Shown here one piece after another: positions 1 through 5,710 of a stretch of 57,925 nucleotides of DNA (the stretch's first letter is position 1; every line of letters starts with the position of its first letter). Made by a program: the position numbers and the translations under genes. Origin of the DNA: a virus; IMG/VR virus record IMGVR_UViG_3300048922_000444, positions 1 to 57,925 of that record; one strand, 5' to 3'. A model generated the notes under the pieces. The model saw nothing but the letters and a program-made list of their open reading frames with translations, was not told where the DNA came from and ran no database searches.

Positions 1-1188
1 TCAGCGCCTGCGAGGTGGTTTCACGACCGGTACGCTGTGGTCGTACCGGCCTGTCGTCGTCGGCGACTTGTGCCCGGCCGCGTCCTGCTTGTCGCCTCGG
101 TTGCCGGCAGTGTCGGTGACGCCACGGTGCTTGAGGCCATGCATGGAGAAGCGTTCGCTTTCCTCGATCACACCCTCGCGCATCGCCATGTGGATGAAGC
201 GTTGCCACGCGCTGGACACGGATGATCGGGCAATCGGGTTGCCGGTCTGCTCGACCAGCAGAAAGCGCTGCTCCGGCCGTATCGGGATGGCGAAGTTGCG
301 GCCCTCGCGGTTCCAGATGGCATTGCGCCGGGCCACCAGCGCCTCCCACGCTTCGGTCATTTCGTCGTTCCACTCGGTGATCGACGCGCGCGAGCCTTTC
401 CGCCGGTCGCCATGCACGCCCTGGTCAAGTCGGTGGGCGTCGGTCAGCGTGCATACCTCGATCCCGCGCAGGCGTGCGCTGAAAGCCAGCACCATGGCTG
501 GTGCAAGGTATCCGGGGCAGCTGCCCTTGGTGTGGGGCGCCCTGGCGCCGCGCTCGTGTGCAAAGGCCAACACCTTGGCGAACGCGTCGGGCGTGGGCAT
601 CTTGTGTTCGCTCGCTTCTTTGGCCTGGCGCACGCCGGTTGCAGGGTTGTGCTTGCAGTAGCCGTGGCGCACGCCCCACGCGAGCGTGCGGCGTAGGTAG
701 CGGAACTGGTGATTTGCCTTGCTCGGAAACGGTGGCAGAGCGGGCTGGTTCCGCGTAGCCGGCCGGCCATTGGCGAACACCTCGACCAGGCGCTGCACGA
801 CCGGGGTGGTGATGCGGTCGACCGGCATGCTGCCGAACGGCGTGCCGTCCTTGCGGATGTAGTTGGCCAAGCTGTCGGCGTAGCGCCTGTAGTCGGCCTG
901 GGACTCTAGGCTCAGTTCCTTGAACTCGCTGGATTCATGGAAGCGGTCGAACAGGTAGCGCACCGTTCCGCGCTGCTGGCCTGTGGTCAGTGATTCCACG
1001 ATGGCATGCAGGTCGGACAAGCGCGCGCTCGCGTGGGCGACCGTGCGCTTCACGCGCCGGCCGCCCTCCGCGTGATCTTCATACACGAACCAGCGGTCGT
1101 CGTGCCAGTAGATCCCCTTCGGCAAGGCATCCTGCTCGATGTGCCCCGGTATCGCCGGGTTGAACTTCCTTTTTCTGCCGCGTGTCAT
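1..1188 (-). CDS. int: Tyrosine recombinase (prophage integrase)
   Basis: Site-specific recombinase that would integrate and excise the P2-like prophage; 395 aa from the ATG at 1188. The C-terminal half carries the tyrosine recombinase signature: an Arg in ARLRGIEVCTL, a Lys in RRKGS, the HGLKHRG box (HxxK instead of the usual HxxR, seen in some phage integrases), an AGH histidine, and the nucleophile Tyr in GRYDHS near the end. The frame stays open upstream of 1188, but that extension is the out-of-frame shadow of the next gene; the MTRGRKRK start overlaps the upstream stop as TGATG, implying translational coupling. The stop codon is the first base triplet of the window, so the left attachment site must lie just outside. 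Confidence 0.95.
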   Translation of the reverse strand: MTRGRKRKFNPAIPGHIEQDALPKGIYWHDDRWFVYEDHAEGGRRVKRTVAHASARLSDLHAIVESLTTGQQRGTVRYLFDRFHESSEFKELSLESQADYRRYADSLANYIRKDGTPFGSMPVDRITTPVVQRLVEVFANGRPATRNQPALPPFPSKANHQFRYLRRTLAWGVRHGYCKHNPATGVRQAKEASEHKMPTPDAFAKVLAFAHERGARAPHTKGSCPGYLAPAMVLAFSARLRGIEVCTLTDAHRLDQGVHGDRRKGSRASITEWNDEMTEAWEALVARRNAIWNREGRNFAIPIRPEQRFLLVEQTGNPIARSSVSSAWQRFIHMAMREGVIEESERFSMHGLKHRGVTDTAGNRGDKQDAAGHKSPTTTGRYDHSVPVVKPPRRR

Positions 1189-1409
1189 CAGATGTTGTCC
1201 TCTTCCCGTTCTTCGTGCTGGTGCGGATCGACCAGGCCCAGCGCCGCGTTCAGGGCGTCGAGCGTGGTCCAGATCCCGCCGTGGCGGTCGTACTTGTACC
1301 GGATACCCTGCCGGTCTGCCCACCGCCGCACGGTCGCCGCTCGGGGTGGCGGGCCGTGGGGAGTGCACAGTTCCTGCAGGACGTTGAATTGCACAATGCG
1401 GCTGCTCAA
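1188..1409 (-). CDS. DUF4224-like small DNA-binding protein, putative recombination directionality factor
   Basis: 73 aa protein directly upstream of the integrase. The segment with RRWADRQGIRYKYDRHGG resembles the core of DUF4224 proteins, compact wHTH-type proteins usually encoded just before integrases and suspected to act as excisionases. I chose the TTG start at 1409 because it overlaps the stop of the upstream gene (CTTTGA, sharing bases) and matches the compact packing of this operon; a longer frame from 1532 would overlap the upstream gene by more than 100 bases. Related in pattern to the two DUF4224 proteins at 57493-57925. Function is inferred from position and fold-like pattern. 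Confidence 0.7.
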   Translation of the reverse strand: MSSRIVQFNVLQELCTPHGPPPRAATVRRWADRQGIRYKYDRHGGIWTTLDALNAALGLVDPHQHEEREEDNI

Positions 1410-1612
1410 AGCTCGGACGCCTCCATCCACTCGCGCCGGCATACCCACTGCCGGCGCATTTCTTCCCGCAGGACTTCGGCGGCAGCGGGACCACGTTTCC
1501 CCGCGATGCGTGCTATCAGTTCGTCCACCCACCTGCCGCTGTTGTATCCCTGCCTGATCCAGTGGCGGGCCTCGCAGACCCGCCGCCGTTCCTCCATTGC
1601 GTCATCCATCAC
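1406..1612 (-). CDS. Small conserved phage protein (DUF7696-like)
   Basis: 68 aa, rich in Arg and Glu, with WIRQGY and KRGPAAAEVLREEM motifs that I recognise from a family of short prophage proteins near integrases in Xanthomonadaceae and Pseudomonas (DUF7696 style). No catalytic motif is visible. It overlaps the upstream gene by 4 bases (ATGA) and the downstream start by 4 bases, so it is part of the coupled leftward early operon. Role unknown. Confidence 0.75.
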   Translation of the reverse strand: MMDDAMEERRRVCEARHWIRQGYNSGRWVDELIARIAGKRGPAAAEVLREEMRRQWVCRREWMEASEL

Positions 1613-1887
1613 CCGGTACTTCTATCGCCCAGGCCCAGCCCGAGCTGGATCACATTCTTGGCATCGGCCGGAATCGGCACCGCTCGACCGTACAGGCGCG
1701 TCCACTCCTGCAGGGCCAGGTGGGGGCCGGGGTGTTTCTTCGTGCGGCCGCACTGGCATTCGATGAAGTGGCCGCCGCCGGCAGCTGCGCAGCGGCGGTC
1801 TTCCATCAATCGGGCACTGTGCCCCGCCTTGCACGGCGGGAGTGGCCAAGGGGCAGTTACCTGCCGCTGGGTCGTGGCGTATTTCAT
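1609..1887 (-). CDS. Hypothetical early phage protein with Cys/His pairs
   Basis: 92 aa from the ATG at 1887, which overlaps the methyltransferase stop as ATGA. It holds Cys at about 19, 33, 44 and 46 and His at 23, 40, 52 and 56, with a CQCGRTKKHPGPH stretch that could bind a metal ion. No family is recognised with confidence. The longer open frame upstream lies inside the methyltransferase gene and is rejected. Its place in a run of 4-base overlaps argues that it is genuinely translated. Confidence 0.75.
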   Translation of the reverse strand: MKYATTQRQVTAPWPLPPCKAGHSARLMEDRRCAAAGGGHFIECQCGRTKKHPGPHLALQEWTRLYGRAVPIPADAKNVIQLGLGLGDRSTG

Positions 1888-3620
1888 TGGCGAACCTCCC
1901 CTGGCATTGCCATCGCTACCGCGACATCGCGGACCCAAATAGGCGTGCTTGATAGCGCGAACGTCTGCCCCGTCCAGGCGAGCAATAGCGTGCGGCCGAT
2001 CTCTTCGGCGATAGCGCGTGCAGCTGCCGGGGGCACAGCGTTGCCTATGCGCTCGCGCCACGCCTGGTCGCTCATGCCATCAAGCTCCAGCTTTTCCTCG
2101 GGATCGATCAGCGACTGGAGTGCTGCAAGCTCCAGTGTCGTGAATGGACGATGCCAAGTCCCGTCCAGGCTACGGATGACGCACACCAGGTTCTCGCGAG
2201 GGTTCGGCAGGCGCGGATCGGCCACCGACCAACGACCGTTGTCATGCCCTGCGGAAGCGCTCACGGCGCCGCTGGGCGCGTCCCAGCGCACAACGCCGTA
2301 ATGCCCATTGGTGAGGTATGCGTCGCCCTGCTTTCGCTGATTGGCGGGCCTTGGGTCGGCGACTGCGAAAGCACCATGACCGGTGTCGCTGCGTGCGATC
2401 ACGGTGCGAGAGGGTGCGTCGAACGGGGTAACGGGGTACTTTCCAGCCCCTTTGAATACGCCGAGCGCACGAGGATCTTGCACGCATTGACCGCTCCCAT
2501 GGGCGCTAGTCACCGCGCCCGCCTCGGCCTGCCACGGCACGATCCGGTACTCGTTGTTGTGCTTTGCCGGCCCGCCGTGGCGCGGATCTGCGACCGAGAA
2601 CGTGCCCTGCCCAGGTGACTTCACGCCGATAATTGCTCCGGCGGTGTCGCCCATCCGCATTACGCCGAACTGTTGATACTGCGCGGCGCCGGCAGCTGCC
2701 CGAGGGTCATTTACGCGACAGCGATTGAGGCCAGATGCGGAGGCCAGATTCTCCGGAACCACCCGGTAGTCACGCAGGACGCCATCTTCAACCGCGAGCC
2801 GATTGAGGCTGCGCCAGTCGCTTCCCGCTTCCACGAAGGCCAGTCGCACCCACGTCTTCCACTGTAATGCAGGGACGCGATGCATCGGTCCTGCGCGGTC
2901 CACGTCGCCGGCATGTGCCATCCGCGACAGGACGGTGCCCACGGCCTGCAGCGGACGTGTCACCGGCTCGTACAGGAACGGCGGAACCTTCTCGGCATGG
3001 CGCGCCACCAGCAGGAATCGCTTGCGGCTCTGTGCCAGCCCGCCAAGTTCGCCGCAGTCGTGGGTCGTCTCGGCCACCACGTAGCCGTAGGAGCGCAGGA
3101 GCGCGGTGATCTGATCCAACAGCTGCCGGCCGCGTGAAGCAATGCGCGGCACGTTCTCGAACAGCAGCATCTCGATTGGGTCGTCCTTGTACGCCTCGCA
3201 CATGAGAAAGATGCCGCGCAGGGTGAGCCGATTGAGGGCCTGGTACTTGTCCGTGCGGCTCTTGCTCTCGGCCATCAGGCCCGAGAACCCTTTGCATGGC
3301 GCCGACAGGAACATGACGTGCGGGCGCTCGCCGCCGAACGCGCGGTGGATGTCTACCACGGTCGCCTCCCGCCATCCCTTCGGCGGCTCGCAACCCCAGA
3401 ATGCCCGGTACTGATCGCGGTCGAAGAGGTCCATCACCGTGCCGGGAACACCAGCGATTCGGTTGAAGTCTGCAATCGCAGCCGGGTCCACATCGATGCC
3501 GCCCAGGCACCGATAGTGGCCGTGTGCGGTTCCGATGTCGGGGCGAGCGTCGTTGAAGCCCTTGGCGCCGGCACCGAGTCCGGAAAACATGCCGGCGTGC
3601 AGGATCTCAAAATCAGCCAT
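1884..3620 (-). CDS. dcm: DNA cytosine-5 methyltransferase
   Basis: 578 aa enzyme that would transfer a methyl group from S-adenosylmethionine to C5 of cytosine. Visible motifs in order: motif I GMFSGLGAGAKGF (residues 10-22), motif IV SAPCKGFS with the catalytic Cys109, motif VI FENV (about 154-157), motif VIII QSRKRFLLV, a long target-recognition region of about 250 residues rich in repeated ADPR and DAPS segments, and the final GNAVPPAAARAI motif. No cognate restriction enzyme is seen nearby, so it is probably an orphan phage methylase protecting phage DNA from host restriction. Its start overlaps the upstream gene by 8 bases and its end overlaps the next gene by 4. Confidence 0.93.
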   Translation of the reverse strand: MADFEILHAGMFSGLGAGAKGFNDARPDIGTAHGHYRCLGGIDVDPAAIADFNRIAGVPGTVMDLFDRDQYRAFWGCEPPKGWREATVVDIHRAFGGERPHVMFLSAPCKGFSGLMAESKSRTDKYQALNRLTLRGIFLMCEAYKDDPIEMLLFENVPRIASRGRQLLDQITALLRSYGYVVAETTHDCGELGGLAQSRKRFLLVARHAEKVPPFLYEPVTRPLQAVGTVLSRMAHAGDVDRAGPMHRVPALQWKTWVRLAFVEAGSDWRSLNRLAVEDGVLRDYRVVPENLASASGLNRCRVNDPRAAAGAAQYQQFGVMRMGDTAGAIIGVKSPGQGTFSVADPRHGGPAKHNNEYRIVPWQAEAGAVTSAHGSGQCVQDPRALGVFKGAGKYPVTPFDAPSRTVIARSDTGHGAFAVADPRPANQRKQGDAYLTNGHYGVVRWDAPSGAVSASAGHDNGRWSVADPRLPNPRENLVCVIRSLDGTWHRPFTTLELAALQSLIDPEEKLELDGMSDQAWRERIGNAVPPAAARAIAEEIGRTLLLAWTGQTFALSSTPIWVRDVAVAMAMPGEVRQ

Positions 3621-4029
3621 TGGTCACCGCCAGGGCTGCCGCAGCGATAGCCGCGGCTGCTGCCTCACTTGCAGGCCGGGGGAGCATGTTGGCGACGGCC
3701 ATGGGGACGCCGATCCGGTCGAGGAAGTCGGCCAGGTCAGGGCTGATGGCGTCTTTTTCGTATTCGAAGATGGGTGGGCCCCCGTCCAGCACCCAACTGT
3801 TGCGGCTGCGGCGATGCCAGCGTTGCTCGACCGTGCGGACGGTGCCCATGGTCAGAGTAGCGATGACGACGATTGCATCGTGGCTGACCTTGATCAGCAC
3901 CTCGGCAGTGCTGTCGGGGTGCTGTGCAAGGTCGAAACCCTGGTGCGTGATAGCCTGCGCACCGGGTCCGGTGTCGGCCCCCTGCGAACATGCGGCGGTG
4001 GCTGGGTGCAACTCAGTCTGCTGGTTCAT
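3613..4029 (-). CDS. Hypothetical early phage protein
   Basis: 138 aa protein in the leftward early operon, ending in an Ala-rich tail (about residues 115-134). No catalytic or DNA-binding motif is recognised; the middle has a VLIKVSHDAIVVIATL hydrophobic stretch typical of a buried beta sheet rather than a membrane segment. It overlaps the methyltransferase start by 8 bases, which suggests a joint role or simple coupling with DNA modification. A 71-base gap separates it from the upstream gene. Confidence 0.75.
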   Translation of the reverse strand: MNQQTELHPATAACSQGADTGPGAQAITHQGFDLAQHPDSTAEVLIKVSHDAIVVIATLTMGTVRTVEQRWHRRSRNSWVLDGGPPIFEYEKDAISPDLADFLDRIGVPMAVANMLPRPASEAAAAAIAAAALAVTNG

Positions 4030-4100
4030 GGCTCTTCTCCGAGCTTCGTGGTGGGAAGGCCCAGCGGTGGCGTTGGCGCGCCACCGGCCGGACCCACTTG

Positions 4101-4373
4101 TTACAGGGTGTCGGCCAGGTCTTCGTCTGGCGTGCCGCCGGCGCGGTGGGCGTTGCCCAGCACCTGGCGCAGATCGTCTGCGACGTATGCGGCGACTGCG
4201 GCGACGTGATCGAGGGTGAAAGGAGAGGGCTGGCTGGTATCCAGCAGCGCGAGCAGATCCACTGCCTGCTGTGCCTGCCAGAGCCGGTCGATATCCAGTT
4301 CATGCACGCGGTAGTGGAGGCTGTTCAGCACCTCGGCCGGCGTGCGCGATGCGGCGCGGATGTAGGCACTCAT
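4101..4373 (-). CDS. Hypothetical early phage protein
   Basis: 90 aa from the ATG at 4373, which overlaps the upstream stop by 4 bases (ATGA). The protein is mostly helical in pattern, with paired Leu and Ala heptads (LWQAQQAVDLLALLDT, DHVAAVAAYVADDLRQVL). The same reading frame stays open far upstream through the structured leader, but that extension has no supported start. No family recognised. It belongs to the operon controlled by the 4627-4895 leader. Confidence 0.75.
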   Translation of the reverse strand: MSAYIRAASRTPAEVLNSLHYRVHELDIDRLWQAQQAVDLLALLDTSQPSPFTLDHVAAVAAYVADDLRQVLGNAHRAGGTPDEDLADTL

Positions 4374-4621
4374 GACCGCGCCCTCGGGCTGGTCAGCGGA
4401 TGTGGCGCGCACGCGTCGCCCCAGGCGACATGCACCTGGTCGATGGCGATCTGTATTTCGCCCAGCGTCAGCGCCTCCGGCGCCTTTCCTGCGCCGATCA
4501 GACGCGAGAAAAGGGCCTGCCAACAGGCGTGATTCCATTCGGTGGTGTCGGCGATCTGGCCGAAATAGTGTGCGATCTGGCGCGCGGCTTGGGCGGGCGC
4601 AACTTGGGTGTCGTGCGACAT
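4370..4621 (-). CDS. Hypothetical phage protein, first gene after the structured leader
   Basis: 83 aa protein, first coding gene of the leftward early operon. Its ribosome binding site (GGAG within TCAGGAGACG on the minus strand) lies inside an 8-bp perfect inverted repeat (4627-4634 with 4657-4664), so its translation, and through ATGA overlaps that of its downstream neighbours, is probably controlled by RNA folding. The sequence has no motif I recognise; it is helix-rich with several His and Trp residues. Confidence 0.75.
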   Translation of the reverse strand: MSHDTQVAPAQAARQIAHYFGQIADTTEWNHACWQALFSRLIGAGKAPEALTLGEIQIAIDQVHVAWGDACAPHPLTSPRARS

Positions 4622-4626
4622 AGGGG

Positions 4627-4664
4627 ACGTCTCCTGACTTGAGATTGAATCCTCGGGGAGACGT
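4627..4664 (-). promoter_or_regulatory. RNA hairpin sequestering the ribosome binding site of the early operon; seqC-like site
   Basis: ACGTCTCC (4627-4634) and GGAGACGT (4657-4664) form a perfect 8-bp inverted repeat. On the transcribed minus strand the 3' arm holds the GGAG ribosome binding site of the gene starting at 4621. The 5' side carries GTAGAAACGTCTCC, whose GTAGAAAC matches 7 of 8 bases of the complement of the seqB segment at 4691-4704. By analogy with phage P4 this would be seqC. Confidence 0.6.
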
Positions 4665-4683
4665 TTCTACGCGCCGCACCGAG

Positions 4684-4767
4684 GGTGTCGGGAGGTTAGA
4701 AACCGGAGTCAGACCGGCGGGCAGTGTTCCCCTTTCGGGTGTTGTATTACTGCCGCCCTCCCGACGC
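4684..4767 (-). ncRNA. Candidate CI/C4-like antisense immunity RNA
   Basis: On the minus strand this segment folds into a long stem: GTCGGGAGG (plus-strand complement at 4757-4765) pairs perfectly with CCTCCCGAC (4687-4695). Inside lies a second stem GGCGGCAGT / ACTGCCCGCC (one bulge) capped by CCC-GAAA-GGG. The 3' arm holds GGTTTCTAACCTCC, complementary at 12 of 13 positions to GGAGATTAGAAAC near the predicted transcript start (4842-4857). This matches the known P4 CI RNA design, where seqB of a small processed RNA pairs with seqA and seqC to cause termination. No RNA data support it here; it is an inference from pairing and layout. Confidence 0.55.
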
Positions 4768-4800
4768 AGAAGAGCGTCGGTGCGCTTGAATTGCAGGCGC

Positions 4801-4830
4801 AAAAAAACCGCGATGCTTACGGGCGCGGTT
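4801..4830 (-). terminator. Intrinsic terminator inside the early leader
   Basis: On the minus strand AACCGCG and CGCGGTT form a 7-bp stem around an 11-base loop, followed by a run of T (plus-strand A4801-A4807). It lies between the seqA-like segment and the candidate antisense RNA, so it would cut transcription before the early genes unless read through. It would also stop antisense transcription coming from the primase gene. Confidence 0.75.
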
Positions 4831-4841
4831 GCCGCTGACTT

Positions 4842-4895
4842 GGAGTTTCTAATCTCCTTGCGGCGGACTTTGCCCTCGTTTTTTGCGGCTGTCAA
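4842..4895 (-). promoter_or_regulatory. Leftward early promoter and seqA-like segment
   Basis: On the minus strand a consensus -35 TTGACA (4890-4895) and a weak -10 CAAAGT (4867-4872) are separated by exactly 17 bases. Transcription would start near 4860, immediately before GGAGATTAGAAACTCC (4857-4842), which is itself a small hairpin and is complementary to the seqB segment at 4691-4704. This is the position of seqA relative to PLE in phage P4. Confidence 0.6.
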
Positions 4896-4956
4896 GGCAT
4901 TTCTGCGATGAGCGAGTGGCAGTTGGCCGGATGCACGGGCCTGCTGGCGACGCCTC

Positions 4957-4991
4957 TTGTCATCTGCAAAAGTGTCTAATATAATGGACAC
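4957..4991 (+). promoter_or_regulatory. Promoter and operator of the toxin-antitoxin operon
   Basis: -35 TTGTCA (4957-4962), a 17-base spacer and a perfect -10 TATAAT (4980-4985). The toxin ATG at 4992 falls where transcription would start, so the mRNA is probably leaderless. GTGTC (4972-4976) and GACAC (4987-4991) form an inverted repeat around the -10 box, a natural operator for autorepression by the antitoxin. Confidence 0.7.
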
Positions 4992-5282
4992 ATGGCGACG
5001 ATCAAGACCACCACCGAATTCAACGAATGGTTCAAGGGACTGCGCGACAGGCAGGGCCGGCAGCGCATCGCCATCCGCATCGAGCGGCTGGCGCAGGGCA
5101 ACCCCGGCAAGCACCGCGTGCTGACCGGCGGGGTGGCCGAGTTGAAGATCGATTTCGGCCCCGGTTACCGCGTGTACTACACCGAGCGCGCGGGCATCAC
5201 CTACATCCTGCTGTGCGGCGGCGACAAGGATTCCCAGCCTCGCGACATTGAGCAGGCACGCAAGCTGGCCGGTCACCTCTGA
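4992..5282 (+). CDS. higB: HigB-type toxin of the RelE/ParE superfamily (Gp49/PF05973 family)
   Basis: 96 aa. The pattern FNEWFKGLRDRQGRQRIAIRIERL, then GNPGKHRVLTGGVAELKIDFGPGYRVYY and a closing LLCGGDKDSQPRDIEQARKL, is that of phage-derived 'addiction module killer' proteins, usually ribosome-dependent mRNA interferases. Toxin-first order with the antitoxin downstream is the normal layout for HigBA modules. The start is fixed by the promoter just upstream, which leaves no room for a leader or ribosome binding site. It stabilises the prophage or acts as abortive defence; neither can be told from sequence. Confidence 0.9.
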   Translation: MATIKTTTEFNEWFKGLRDRQGRQRIAIRIERLAQGNPGKHRVLTGGVAELKIDFGPGYRVYYTERAGITYILLCGGDKDSQPRDIEQARKLAGHL

Positions 5283-5336
5283 CCGGTCGGCCCGCCAGAA
5301 GACCCACATAACAGACAACACACAAGGCAGGACACC

Positions 5337-5699
5337 ATGAACAACAAAGTGCAGCTGCACGACTGGGACGCCGCCGAACACCTGGTCGATGACCAGGACA
5401 TCGCGTTCTTCATCGAAGCGGCTCTGGAAGAAGCCCCCGACGATGCGGCCTTTATCGCTTCTGTGCTGGGCATCGTGGCCCGCGCCCGCAACATTGCGGA
5501 CCTGGCACGTACCACCGGCATTGCCCGCGAAACGCTCTACAAGATGCTGCGCGGTGAGGGCAACCCGACCATGGGCAACCTGAGCAAGCTGGCGAATTCG
5601 CTGGGGTTCCGCCTGAGCCTGGTCCCTATCGACAGCAACGGCAAGCCGGTCAAGCGCAAGCCAAAGGCGCGGAAGACGGCCACCAAAAAGGTCGCGTGA
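5337..5699 (+). CDS. higA: HigA-type antitoxin (addiction module antidote, HI1420 family)
   Basis: 120 aa. A putative antidote protein with an Xre-type helix-turn-helix at about residues 57-95 (LARTTGIARETLYKMLRGEGNPTMGNL). The first 50 residues, LHDWDAAEHLVDDQDIAFFIEAALEEA, match the dimerisation part of this family. The tail is Lys/Arg-rich. It lies 54 bases after the toxin on the same strand. It should neutralise the toxin and repress the shared promoter at the GTGTC/GACAC operator. Confidence 0.9.
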   Translation: MNNKVQLHDWDAAEHLVDDQDIAFFIEAALEEAPDDAAFIASVLGIVARARNIADLARTTGIARETLYKMLRGEGNPTMGNLSKLANSLGFRLSLVPIDSNGKPVKRKPKARKTATKKVA

Positions 5700-5710
5700 G
5701 GTGAGGGTGT

